From Methylibium sp035476815 (GTDB taxonomy: Bacteria > Pseudomonadota > Gammaproteobacteria > Burkholderiales > Burkholderiaceae_C): a stretch of 64,000 nucleotides of DNA. Location: contig DATILD010000107.1 in assembly GCA_035476815.1 (NCBI GenBank), forward strand, positions 1-64,000, written 5' to 3'. The notes below the pieces were generated by a model, which was not told where the DNA came from, did not search any database, and worked only from the letters and a program-made list of their open reading frames with translations. A program made the translations under genes and the position numbers. Positions 8,665-17,273 of this stretch are shown one piece after another (the first letter of the stretch is position 1; each line of letters starts with the position of its first letter).

Positions 8665-9273
8665 TCACCCGGGGAAATGACTCCTCGCCAACGCCGTCAA
8701 CGCCTCCCCGCTCATCGCCTCGCGCGTCCCCAGCGCCCACAGGTCGAAATGCTTCGCGCGCTGCAGCGACGCCACGGTCGGGAAGCCGCCCGCCTGCAGC
8801 GTGGCCGTCAGCACCTTCTTCGTGAAGCCGCAGCGGTGCGCCATGTAGACGTTGCCGGCCGCCATCGGCGGGCGGTGGCCGTAGAGGATGTCGATCGGCG
8901 CGATCGGCCCGGCCGCCGACACATAGGCCGGCTCGGTGAGCTTGTCTTCGGCGATCAGCGCGCAGACCGATTGCAGGTCCGGGCAGGTGATGACGACGAA
9001 GCCGCCCGGCCGCAGCACGCGCTTGAACTCGGCCAGCGCCAGCGGCACCTCGTGCGGGTAGAGGTGCTCGATGTTGTGGCTGGAGAACACCGCGTCGACC
9101 GAGGCCGTCTCCACCGCCGACATGTCGGTCATCGTGCCGACGATGTCGGGCTGGATGTTCACGTCGATGTCCAGCCGCAGCTCCTTCCACTCGTCGGTGG
9201 CGAAGGCCGGCGTGGTGCTGTTCTTGCGCTTCGGGCCGCAGCCGACGTGGAGGAAGGTCTTCGTGGTGCTCAT
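8665..9273 (-). CDS. Class I SAM-dependent methyltransferase
   Basis: The 202-residue product has a glycine-rich SAM motif near the N-terminus (FLHVGCGPKRKNS), then LRLDIDVNIQPDIVGTMTD and the motif VDAVFSSHNIEHLYPHEV, as in methyltransferase type 11. The segment FKRVLRPGGFVVITCPDL is the standard post-motif III stretch. The ATG at 9273 (MSTTKTF) is chosen because the frame upstream of it is arginine-rich and outside the fold. It is the last gene of the minus-strand run containing the type I secretion system, 76 bases after the TolC-like gene. The substrate is unknown; a glycan or the exported protein is plausible. Confidence 0.82.
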   Translation of the reverse strand: MSTTKTFLHVGCGPKRKNSTTPAFATDEWKELRLDIDVNIQPDIVGTMTDMSAVETASVDAVFSSHNIEHLYPHEVPLALAEFKRVLRPGGFVVITCPDLQSVCALIAEDKLTEPAYVSAAGPIAPIDILYGHRPPMAAGNVYMAHRCGFTKKVLTATLQAGGFPTVASLQRAKHFDLWALGTREAMSGEALTALARSHFPG

Positions 9274-9349
9274 GGTGGGGTTCGGTGGATCGGTGGGTGG
9301 GGCGTAGCTTAGCCGCGGCGTCGCGGCGCGCACGCAGGGAAATGGGCGG

Positions 9350-10666
9350 TCATTCGAGCCGCGCCGCGATGCCGGCGCCCAGCGACCACAGCAGCGCGCC
9401 GGCCTGGCGCGCATCGACCTGCGCATTGACGCGGCCGATCTGCAGCGCGTAGTGCTCGCCCTCGGCGGCCATCACGTCGAACAGCGAGCGGCGGCCGAGC
9501 TGCTGCCATTGCAGCCGCGTGGCCTCGCGCACGCGCTCGCTGTCGCGCAGCACGGCGTCGCTGCGCACGACGCGGTCCCGGGCGGCGAGCGCCTGTTCGT
9601 GGATCTCGGCGATGCGGCTGCGGCGCGCGTCCAGTGCGTCGGCACGCTGGGCGCGCGCGGCCTCGGCGCGCTGGCGGGCGGCGGCGGCGGCCGGGTCGGC
9701 GGCGGGGTCGAGCAGCGGCACGCTGAGCAGCAGCCCGGCGCTCCAGGCGCGGCCGTCGCCGGTGCCCGCGGTGCGCGAGCCGGAGACGACCCAGTGGAGC
9801 TGCGGCTTCTGGCCGGCCAGCACGGCGCGGCGGTAGGCCTCGGCGGCGTCGGCCTGGGCGCCGAGCTGGACGATCTCGCTGGCGCGCTCGGCCTCGGCGA
9901 GGGTCTGCTCCAGCGCCGGCGGCGCATCGAGCAGCGCGGCGATGGGGTCGGTATCCGGCAGCGCCGGGCCGACGAAGCGGGCCAGCCGGATCTCGGCCTG
10001 GCGCCATTGCGAGGCCGCCTGGCTCTGCGCCAGCTCGGCCTGCTGCTGGGTCTTGCGCGCCTGCACCAGCTCGCTGGCGCGGCCGCGGTCGGCGGCGACG
10101 ATCTGCTCCAGCGAGCCGACCAGGCAGCCCATCTGGCGTGCGTACTGGCCGTAGACCTCGGCCTGCCGGCGGTAGCGGCTGCGCTCCAGCGCCAGCGAGA
10201 CGGTCTGCAGCGCCACCTGCTCCTGCAGGCCCAGCTGGCCGTAGCGCGCCGCATCGGCCAGCGCGCGGCGCCAGTCGGTCAGGCGTTCGATGCGGCCGGC
10301 GTCCCACAGCGGCGCGCCGATGTCGACGCTGGCCCGCGTCTGGGCGCCGACGCGCTCGAGCACATCGTCGCCGCCCTGCCCGGCCTGGGCCGCGCTGGCC
10401 GACAGCGTGGCCTTGGGCCGCGCGGCGGCGCGGGCTTCGTCGACCTCGCTGGCGGCGGCCTCGGCCAGCAGCCGTGCGGCACCGACCGCCTGGCTGCGTT
10501 GCCAGGCGTCGGCGACGAGGGTCTTGAGAGCGCTGCGCGCGGCGTTCGCGTCGAGCATGGGCTCGGCCGGCGCCGGCTCGTCCACGCAGGCGGCGGCCGC
10601 CGGCAGCGCGAGGCTGGCGGCGGTCAGCAGCAACAGGATGGTGTAGGGGCGGAAGGCGAGGCGCAT
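9350..10666 (-). CDS. TolC-family outer-membrane channel of a type I secretion system
   Basis: The 438-residue product has a signal peptide (MRLAFRPYTILLLLTAASLALPAAAA) and the repeated coiled-coil pattern of TolC-like proteins: Ala/Gln/Arg-rich helices with a GAPLWDAGRIERL segment near residue 130 and an internal repeat (SVPLLDPAADPAAAAARQRAEAA) in the second half. TolC homologues trimerise to form the outer-membrane duct. The ATG at 10666 starts at the signal peptide. It lies downstream of the membrane fusion gene on the same strand with a gap of about 100 bases, so it is very likely the outer-membrane part of the same exporter. Confidence 0.85.
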   Translation of the reverse strand: MRLAFRPYTILLLLTAASLALPAAAACVDEPAPAEPMLDANAARSALKTLVADAWQRSQAVGAARLLAEAAASEVDEARAAARPKATLSASAAQAGQGGDDVLERVGAQTRASVDIGAPLWDAGRIERLTDWRRALADAARYGQLGLQEQVALQTVSLALERSRYRRQAEVYGQYARQMGCLVGSLEQIVAADRGRASELVQARKTQQQAELAQSQAASQWRQAEIRLARFVGPALPDTDPIAALLDAPPALEQTLAEAERASEIVQLGAQADAAEAYRRAVLAGQKPQLHWVVSGSRTAGTGDGRAWSAGLLLSVPLLDPAADPAAAAARQRAEAARAQRADALDARRSRIAEIHEQALAARDRVVRSDAVLRDSERVREATRLQWQQLGRRSLFDVMAAEGEHYALQIGRVNAQVDARQAGALLWSLGAGIAARLE

Positions 10667-10768
10667 GCGCGGGCGTCGCCGCAGGCGGCGGCTAGGCGCC
10701 CAGTACATCGCGAAGCGCCGCGCCGCTAAGGCCGGAATACCGCCGGAAAACCCGGCGCTTCCTCTCGC

Positions 10769-11974
10769 TCAGCGCTCCCGGAAGGCCTCGCGCGACTTCA
10801 GCACCGGCCTGAGCAGGAACTCGAGCACGGTGCGCTCGCCGGTGTGCAGGTCCACGCTGCCGGTCATGCCGGGGATGACCGGCAGGTCCTTGCCCTGGGC
10901 GTGCAGCGCGGCGGACGCGGTGCGCACCAGCACGCGGTAATAGGTCGGGTCGGCGCCGTTGGGGGCCTTGTCGGGGTCGCCGATCGCGTCGGGGCTGATG
11001 TGCTCGATGGTGCCCGGCAGCCCGCCATAGGTCGCGGCCTCGTAGGCGGCGAGCTTGAGCTCGGCCGCCTGGCCGACGCGCAGGAAGCCGATCTCGCCGG
11101 GCTTGACGCGCGCCTCGACCAGCAGCCGCTCGCTGGCCGGCACGATCTCCAGCAGCGGCGCGCCGGGCTGCAGCACGCCGCCGACGGTGTTGACGCGGAT
11201 GTTCTTGACCACGCCGTCGACCGGCGAGCTCAGCACCGTGCGGCGCAGCACGTCGCTGCGGCCGGCCATCTGTTCGTCGAGCTGGGCCAGCTCGGCGCGC
11301 ACGCGCAGCCTCTCGGTGCTGGCGTCCTGGCGGAAGCGGTTGGTGCGCTCCTGGCCCTGCAGCGTCTGCTCGTTGATCTGGCGCTGCAGCCGCATCACCT
11401 CGACCTCGCTCATCAGCCCCTGCGCGGCCATGCGCTGCGCGACGGCCAGCTCGCGGCCCAGCAGCTCGACGCTGCGGCGGTTGGCGGCCAGGCCCTCGTC
11501 GAGGGCGCGGCGGCGGGCCTGGTAGGCCTCGGTCTCGGCGGCCACCAGTCGGGGCTGGGCGGCCACATCCTTCGGGAACTGCAGCGCGGCGCCGCGCGAC
11601 TCGGCCTCCAGCCGGGCCGCGGTGGCGTGCAGCGCGAGGCGCTTGGCCTCGCCCTCGTTGACCTGGGTCTCGAAGCGCGTCGGGTCCAGCCGCGCCAGCG
11701 GCTGGCCGGCCTTCACCGTCATGCCCTCGCGCACCAGCAACTCGGCGAGCAGCCCGCCTTCGAGGCTGGCGATCACCTGCTCGCGGCCGTCGGGCACCAC
11801 GCGGGCGTCGGCGGTGGTGACCTGGTCGACCCGGGCCAGCGCGGCCCAGGCGATCGCGGCGACCACCAGCGCGAGCATCAGCCACAGCGCGGCGCTGACG
11901 CCCGGCGTGGCCTCGACCTGCTGCGCGGCGCGCAGCTCGGACAGGAAGCGGGCGTCGTTGCGGGCGAGTTCCAT
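10769..11974 (-). CDS. HlyD-type membrane fusion protein of a type I secretion system
   Basis: The 401-residue product has a single N-terminal membrane helix (ALWLMLALVVAAIAWAALARVD), the biotinyl-lipoyl-like start GREQVIASLEGGLLAELLVREGMTV, long coiled-coil hairpins (residues ~130-260) and the closing beta domain with GMTGSVDLHTGERTVLEFLLRPVL. This matches the HlyD/LapC group of adaptors that bridge ABC transporter and TolC. The ATG at 11974 follows the ABC transporter stop by 10 bases, indicating tight coupling. Confidence 0.92.
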   Translation of the reverse strand: MELARNDARFLSELRAAQQVEATPGVSAALWLMLALVVAAIAWAALARVDQVTTADARVVPDGREQVIASLEGGLLAELLVREGMTVKAGQPLARLDPTRFETQVNEGEAKRLALHATAARLEAESRGAALQFPKDVAAQPRLVAAETEAYQARRRALDEGLAANRRSVELLGRELAVAQRMAAQGLMSEVEVMRLQRQINEQTLQGQERTNRFRQDASTERLRVRAELAQLDEQMAGRSDVLRRTVLSSPVDGVVKNIRVNTVGGVLQPGAPLLEIVPASERLLVEARVKPGEIGFLRVGQAAELKLAAYEAATYGGLPGTIEHISPDAIGDPDKAPNGADPTYYRVLVRTASAALHAQGKDLPVIPGMTGSVDLHTGERTVLEFLLRPVLKSREAFRER

Positions 11975-11984
11975 CGTCAGCGCC

Positions 11985-14132
11985 TCACACCGTCGCGGCG
12001 CGCTGGGCGGCCGCCGGATGCAGGTGCACGCGCGGCGCCGCGTCGGCGGCACGCAGGCCCTGCAGCTTGGCCAGCACCACGGCCTTCGGCCCGTCGATCA
12101 GCACCTGGCCGCCGTCGACGACGACCACGCGATCGACCAGCTCCAGCACCGCGGGCCGGTGCGTCACCGCCACCAGCGTGCGGCCGGCGGCGGCGTCCTT
12201 GAGTTGCTTGAGGAAACCGAGCTCGGACTGCACGTCCATCGAGCTGGTCGGCTCGTCCATCAGCAGGATCTGCGGCTGCAGCGCCAGGCAGCGCGCCAGC
12301 GCGACGAGCTGGCGCTGGCCGCCCGAGAGCAGCCCGCCCATCTCGCCGACCGGCAGCTCCCAGCCCTGAGGATGGCCGGCGACCAGCCGGTCCAGGCCGG
12401 TGACGCGGGCGACCTCGGCCAGGCGTTCGGCATCGACCGCGGCGCGGCCCATCGTGACGTTCTCGCGCAGCGTGCCCTTGAACAGCCGCGGCTCCTGCGA
12501 CACGAAGCCGACGCGGGCGCGGTAGTCGGCCGGGTCGATCTGGCGCAGATCGATGCCGTCGACCTCGACGCAGCCCTCGGTGGGTTCGTACAGGCCCGCC
12601 AGCAGCCGCAGCACGGTGGACTTGCCGCTGCCGATGCGGCCCAGGATCGCGACGCGCTCGCCCGGCTCGACCTTCAGGCTCAGGCCCTTGAGCACCGCCG
12701 GCGCCGGCGCGTCGCCGGTGGCGGGGTAGGCGAAGCTGGCGTTCGCGAGCGCCAGCCGGCCGCTGATCGCGGGGCTGGCGTCGAAGCGCCGGCCGGGCTC
12801 GCGCTCGACCGGCAGGCTCATCAAGCGGTTCAGCGTCGCCATCGCGGCGCGCGCGCCCTGCCAGCGCGTGGCCAGGCTCACCACGCTGGACAGCGGGCCG
12901 ATCGCGCGGCCGGCGAACATCACCGCGCCGATCAGCGCGCCGCCGGTGATGAGCTGGTCGTCGATCAGGTAGACGCCCCAGACCAGCATCACCAGCGTGA
13001 CGAGCTGCTGCGCGGCGCCGGCCAGGTGGTTGGTCCAGCCGGTGAGCTGGCGCGAACGCAGCGCGGTGTCGGCGGCGGCGGCGGTGGCCTCCTCGTAGCG
13101 GCGCACGAAGCGGCCCTGGGCGCCCGAGGTCTTCAGGTCCTCCAGGCCCTCGATCGCCTCGACCAGCACGCCCTGCTGCTCGGCCTGGTGGTCGAGCTGG
13201 GCGCGCATCGTGCGGCGCAGCGCGCCCTGGATCGCCGCGGCGATGCCCAGGATCACGGGGATCGCGACCACCATCACCCAGCCCAGCGGGCCGGCGATGA
13301 CGAAGATCATCGCGACGAAGAGCAGCACGAAGGGCAGGTCGGTCAGCGCCGACAGCGTGGCCGAGGTGGTGAAGTCGCGCACCGTCTCGACCTGCGCGAG
13401 CTGGTGGGCATAGCTGCCGGCCGACGCGGGGCGGTGCTCCATGCGCACATCGAGCGTCTGGCGGAACAGGCGGGCACCGATCAGCAGGTCGGCCTTCTTG
13501 CCGGCGCGGTCGATCAAATGGCTGCGCAGCTGGCGCGCGACGAGGTCGAACACCAGCGCGACGAAGGCGCCGCTGGCCAGCGCCCACATGGTGGTGAAGG
13601 CCTGGTGGGGGATGACCTTGTCGAAGGTGATCGCGGTGACGAGGCCCAGCACCAGCGTCAGCACATTGGTCAGCAACGCGGCGAGCAGCGCCGAGCGGTA
13701 GTAGGGCGCGAAGCGCCTGAGCGTGCCCCACAGCCAGTGGCCGGCGGGCCCCGTGTCGGCGGTGGCGGCGGCCGGCTGCGGCGTGGCGACCAGCACATAG
13801 CCGCCGTAGCAGGCGGCGAGTTCCGGCTCGGCAACGGCCCCGGGCGGCTGGCCGGGGAGCACGATCTCGCAGTGCCCGGCCTCGCGCCGCGTCAGCACGC
13901 AGGCACTGCCGTCGGCCAGCAGCAGGATGGCGGGCAGCTGCAGCGGATGGATCTGCGCCAGCGGCCGCTCGATCACGCCGGCGCGCCAGCCGGCGTCGTG
14001 CAGCACGCGCAGTGCGGCGGTCGGCGTCAGCGCCTCGGTGACCGGCTGGCCGGCCAGCAGCGACTCGGCCGAGCGCTCGCGGCCATGGTGGCGCGTCAGC
14101 CAGACCAGCGACTGGAGCAGCGTGTCGGTCAT
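11985..14132 (-). CDS. Type I secretion ABC transporter with degenerate C39-like domain
   Basis: The 715-residue product has an N-terminal C39-like domain (~1-125) that lacks the catalytic Cys, a six-helix membrane domain (~155-430) and a nucleotide-binding domain with Walker A ILGRIGSGKSTVLRLLAGL, signature LSGGQRQLVALARC and Walker B QILLMDEPTSSMD. This matches HlyB/LapB-type exporters, in which the dead peptidase domain binds the unfolded substrate. The start at 14132 overlaps the stop of the glycosyltransferase gene by ATGA. No RTX-type substrate is encoded in the window, so its cargo is elsewhere. Confidence 0.92.
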   Translation of the reverse strand: MTDTLLQSLVWLTRHHGRERSAESLLAGQPVTEALTPTAALRVLHDAGWRAGVIERPLAQIHPLQLPAILLLADGSACVLTRREAGHCEIVLPGQPPGAVAEPELAACYGGYVLVATPQPAAATADTGPAGHWLWGTLRRFAPYYRSALLAALLTNVLTLVLGLVTAITFDKVIPHQAFTTMWALASGAFVALVFDLVARQLRSHLIDRAGKKADLLIGARLFRQTLDVRMEHRPASAGSYAHQLAQVETVRDFTTSATLSALTDLPFVLLFVAMIFVIAGPLGWVMVVAIPVILGIAAAIQGALRRTMRAQLDHQAEQQGVLVEAIEGLEDLKTSGAQGRFVRRYEEATAAAADTALRSRQLTGWTNHLAGAAQQLVTLVMLVWGVYLIDDQLITGGALIGAVMFAGRAIGPLSSVVSLATRWQGARAAMATLNRLMSLPVEREPGRRFDASPAISGRLALANASFAYPATGDAPAPAVLKGLSLKVEPGERVAILGRIGSGKSTVLRLLAGLYEPTEGCVEVDGIDLRQIDPADYRARVGFVSQEPRLFKGTLRENVTMGRAAVDAERLAEVARVTGLDRLVAGHPQGWELPVGEMGGLLSGGQRQLVALARCLALQPQILLMDEPTSSMDVQSELGFLKQLKDAAAGRTLVAVTHRPAVLELVDRVVVVDGGQVLIDGPKAVVLAKLQGLRAADAAPRVHLHPAAAQRAATV

Positions 14133-15964
14133 GAACCGCGCGCCCCCAGCGCCAGGCGCTCGAACTCGGCCTCCATCGCCCGCACGATGGCCGGCACGTC
14201 GAACAGCGCCGAGCTTCGGCCATGCTCGGCGAGGTAGCGCTTGTAGGACGCTGCGCGCGCCGGGTAGCGGCCGATCTCGATCGCCAGGCGCTCGTAATGC
14301 TCGGGCGTGTGCGTCACCAGGTCGGGCAGGCCCACCGCGTTCAGCAGGCTGCCGGCCATGCGCGAGATGTAGCTGCGGCCCGCGAGCGTCAGGATCGGCG
14401 TGCCCATCCACAGGCAGTCGCTGGCGGTGGTGCCGGCGTTGTAGGGGAAGGTGTCGAGGAACAGGTCGGCGAGCTGCAGCCGCGCCAGGTAGTCGGCCGG
14501 CGCGACGCGCGGCGCGAAGATCAGCCGTTCGCGGGCGACGCCGGCCGCGTCGGCGGCGGTCAGCATGTTCTCGCGGGCGGTGTCGTTGTCGGCCAGCAGC
14601 CACAGCACGCTGCCCGGCGTGGCGTGCAGCACGCGCATCCAGCGGCGGAAGATGTCCTCGCTGAACTTGAAGTTGTTGTTGAACGAGCAGTAGACGAAGG
14701 CGTCCTCGGGCAGGCCGCAGGCGGCGCGCGTCGGCGTGGCGTCGATGTCGCGCCGGCGGTCGCTGACCTGGTAGCAGTGCGGCAGCACGATGGCCCGCTC
14801 GGTGCAATAGGGCAGCAGCTCGGGCGGCATCACGAAGCGGTCGGCGATCACATGGTCGACGCCGGGCAGGCCGCAGGTGCCGGGAAAGCCCAGGTAGCTG
14901 ACCTGCACCGGCGCGGCGCGGTAACCGAGGATCGCGGGCCGCGCGCCGCTGGTCAGGCCCTGCAGGTCCACGAGCACGTCGATGCCCTGCTCCGCGATCA
15001 GCGCCGCGGCCGCCGCGTCGTCGAGCTGGCCGATGCGGTGCACCTGGTCGAAGGCCGCGAGCAGCCGCGCGCGCAGCGGCGTGCCGTCGTCGCGGCTCCA
15101 GCAGAACGCGTGGACCTCGAAGCGCTCGCGGTCGTGCAGTTCGTAGAGCTCGGCGGTCAGCAGGCCGACCGCATGCATGTGCAGGTCGCCCGAGAGATAG
15201 CCGATCTTGGTGCGGCCGGTGCGTGGCGGCCGGCCCACATGCAGCGGCTGCGCGGGCGGCTTGGGCACGCGGTCGTGCACGAAGCGCTGCGCGGCCATCA
15301 GCTGCAGCGCCGGGTCGTCGCTGGCCGACAGCATCGCCAGCGGCGAGGTGCCGACCAGCAGCTGGTTGGGCGTGACCTCGCCGACCGGCGCGTAGACCGG
15401 CCATTCGCACTGCTTCTGGCGGATGTGCACGTAGTGCTGGATCACGTCGAACTGCGCGGCCTTGGCCTCGAGGCTGCGCCGCATCCAGGCCTCGGCCTCG
15501 GGGAAGCGGCGCTGCTGCTCGAGCACGCGCGCCAGGCTGTTGATCGCGTGCAGGCGCAGGTCGAGGGTCTCGCCGGTGGTGGCGCCTTCGGTGCGCGCGA
15601 CCACCTGCTGCCATTCGGTCAGCGCCGCGTCGATGCGGCCCTGGTGTTCGAGCTGGTGGCCGAGGTTCAGGCGCGCCTGCAGGAAGTCGGGTGCGACCGC
15701 CAGCGCGCGGCGGTAGGCCAGTTCGGCGTCGGCGTGGCGGCGCAGCGCGCCCAGCACCGTGCCCCAGTTGTAGCAGGCCACATGGTGGTGGGGCGAGCTC
15801 GTGTGGGCCAGCCAGGCCTCGTAGAGACGGGCCGAGCTCTCGGCATCGCCGTGCTGCTGCAGGCGGTTGGCGCTGTCCAGCAGCTCGACGAGCGCCATCG
15901 CACCCGAGCGGGCACGGTCGAGCACGGCATCGCCGGCGGATTGCGCAGGATTCACGGTGTGCAT
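14129..15964 (-). CDS. TPR protein with SPINDLY/O-GlcNAc transferase-type (GT41) catalytic domain
   Basis: The 611-residue product has TPR repeats over ~40-200 (for example YNWGTVLGALRRHADAELAYRRAL) and a C-terminal GT41-like domain: KIGYLSGDLHMHAVGLL, VDLQGLTSGARPAILGYRAAPVQVSYLGFPGTCG, FNNNFKFSEDIFRRW and LFLDTFPYNAGTTASDCLWMGTPILTL are the family hallmarks. Such enzymes transfer a sugar, usually GlcNAc, to Ser/Thr of proteins. The start at 15964 (MHTVNP) is the first ATG before the repeat region. Coupling by ATGA to the secretion ABC gene suggests it modifies the exported protein; proximity to flhDC leaves flagellin as an alternative target. Confidence 0.88.
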   Translation of the reverse strand: MHTVNPAQSAGDAVLDRARSGAMALVELLDSANRLQQHGDAESSARLYEAWLAHTSSPHHHVACYNWGTVLGALRRHADAELAYRRALAVAPDFLQARLNLGHQLEHQGRIDAALTEWQQVVARTEGATTGETLDLRLHAINSLARVLEQQRRFPEAEAWMRRSLEAKAAQFDVIQHYVHIRQKQCEWPVYAPVGEVTPNQLLVGTSPLAMLSASDDPALQLMAAQRFVHDRVPKPPAQPLHVGRPPRTGRTKIGYLSGDLHMHAVGLLTAELYELHDRERFEVHAFCWSRDDGTPLRARLLAAFDQVHRIGQLDDAAAAALIAEQGIDVLVDLQGLTSGARPAILGYRAAPVQVSYLGFPGTCGLPGVDHVIADRFVMPPELLPYCTERAIVLPHCYQVSDRRRDIDATPTRAACGLPEDAFVYCSFNNNFKFSEDIFRRWMRVLHATPGSVLWLLADNDTARENMLTAADAAGVARERLIFAPRVAPADYLARLQLADLFLDTFPYNAGTTASDCLWMGTPILTLAGRSYISRMAGSLLNAVGLPDLVTHTPEHYERLAIEIGRYPARAASYKRYLAEHGRSSALFDVPAIVRAMEAEFERLALGARGS

Positions 15965-16258
15965 GGGTGGGACGGACCGACAGGCATCGCGACGATTGTT
16001 CGCAAGCCCGCGCCGCGCGTTCGCCGCATCAGCAGGGGTTTCGGGCCGTTTCTCCGGGCTGGCGGGGCCGGCGCGACCCGGCGAGGACGGCAACGCTTGT
16101 AGGAATTTGCCTGACAAGCGTGTCGGTCTCACCGGACAGGCGGTACAGCGCTCGGCCTATTCAAGCTTCTGTTTCGCTTGCCTACAGTTGCTTTCACGGT
16201 GAACGCAAAAGCAACACCCGAAACAACCGCCAGATCAGACCCGCCAAGGAACAGACCC
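15965..16258. promoter_or_regulatory. Divergent control region between the glycosyltransferase/secretion operon and flhDC
   Basis: These 294 bases carry no gene. They must hold the promoters of flhDC (rightward) and probably of the secretion locus (leftward). I cannot pick convincing -35/-10 boxes. A good ribosome-binding site, AAGGA near 16247, precedes flhD. Confidence 0.5.
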
Positions 16259-16582
16259 ATGAACGCCGACCAGATCCTGATGGAAATCCGTGAAGCCAAC
16301 CTGTCGTACCTGATGCTGGCGCAGAGCCTGATCCGGGCCGACCGCGACCAGGCGCTGTTCCGCCTGGGCGTCTCGGAGGACACCGCCGACGTCATCGGCC
16401 TGCTGAGCCCGGCCCAGATGATGAAGATCGCCTCCGGCAACACCCTGCTGTGCAGGATGCGCGTCGACGACGAGCTGGTCTGGGGCCTGCTGACCAACCA
16501 CGGCAAGGGCGCGTCGAACGACAGCGTCAGCCGCCTGCACGCCAACATCCTGATGGCCGGCCGCCACCAGGAAGCCGCATAA
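16259..16582 (+). CDS. flhD: Flagellar master regulator subunit FlhD
   Basis: The 107-residue product matches FlhD in length and sequence, including the conserved EIREANLSYLMLAQ N-terminus, LFRLGVSEDTADVIGLLS and the closing HANILMAGRH. FlhD joins FlhC in the FlhD4C2 activator of class 2 flagellar promoters. The ATG at 16259 has AAGGA at the right distance; the upstream in-frame ATG gives a non-homologous extension. The gap to flhC is 123 bases and contains a dispersed repeat, which is wider than usual. Confidence 0.96.
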   Translation: MNADQILMEIREANLSYLMLAQSLIRADRDQALFRLGVSEDTADVIGLLSPAQMMKIASGNTLLCRMRVDDELVWGLLTNHGKGASNDSVSRLHANILMAGRHQEAA

Positions 16583-16613
16583 CTGACAGCCCCCGGCGCG
16601 GGGTACCGCGCCA

Positions 16614-16660
16614 CCCCCCGAGAGGGGCCGGCCCGGCTTGGGAGCGGCCCGGCGCTCGGA
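16614..16660. repeat. Mosaic intergenic repeat, copy between flhD and flhC
   Basis: The segment contains the core CTTGGGAGCGGCCCGGCG at 16637-16654. The same 27-base stretch is found at 27513-27539. It is self-complementary in part (CCGGC and GCCGG arms). It sits in the flhD-flhC intercistronic gap and could affect the FlhD:FlhC ratio. Confidence 0.7.
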
Positions 16661-16705
16661 CCGGCACCCGCTAACCACCCCGCCCAAACCTAAGAGAGAC
16701 AGACC

Positions 16706-17245
16706 ATGGCCCGCCAGAAAAGCATCCTCACCGAAGCCAAGCAGATCGAACGCGCCGTGACGCTGATCCAGCTGGGCGCCCGCCTGCAGGTGCTGGAGTC
16801 GGAGACCGATCTGTCCTACGAGCGCCTGCTGCGCCTGTACAAGGAAGTGGCGGGCAAGTCGCCGAGCAAGGGCCAGCTGCCCTTCTCCACCGACTGGTTC
16901 ATGACCTGGCAGCCGAACATCCACGCCAGCCTGTTCCTCAACATCCACGAGTACCTGAACAAGGTCGCGGCGCTCGACGAGATCGACACCGTGATCAAGG
17001 CCTACCGCCTGTACCTGGAGCAGACCGAGTCGCAGGGCCTCGAGGCGCTGCTGTCGGTCACCCGCGCCTGGCGGCTGGTGAAGTTCATCGACAACGGCAT
17101 GCTGACGATGACCGAATGCTCCAAGTGCGGCGGCCACTTCGTGACCCACCCGCACGAGATCGGCAAGCACTTCGTCTGCGGCCTGTGCAACCCGCCGGCG
17201 CGCGCCGGCAAGGGCAAGGCCACCGGCGGCCTGCACCTGCACTGA
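16706..17245 (+). CDS. flhC: Flagellar master regulator subunit FlhC
   Basis: The 179-residue product matches FlhC throughout. The zinc-binding cysteines are present as CSKC (138-141) and CGLC (158-161), nearly at the positions known for E. coli FlhC. AAGAGAGA precedes the ATG at a good distance. FlhC gives the FlhDC complex its DNA-binding specificity at class 2 flagellar promoters. The C-terminus has a short Lys/Gly/His-rich tail. Confidence 0.97.
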   Translation: MARQKSILTEAKQIERAVTLIQLGARLQVLESETDLSYERLLRLYKEVAGKSPSKGQLPFSTDWFMTWQPNIHASLFLNIHEYLNKVAALDEIDTVIKAYRLYLEQTESQGLEALLSVTRAWRLVKFIDNGMLTMTECSKCGGHFVTHPHEIGKHFVCGLCNPPARAGKGKATGGLHLH

Positions 17246-17273
17246 ACCCCAGGGCGATCCGGAGCGCGCCGCC

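Noticed and set aside
11622..14237. Plus-strand open frame of about 870 codons across the secretion genes
   Set aside because: It spans three real minus-strand genes and their gaps, with no motif; a GC-rich shadow.
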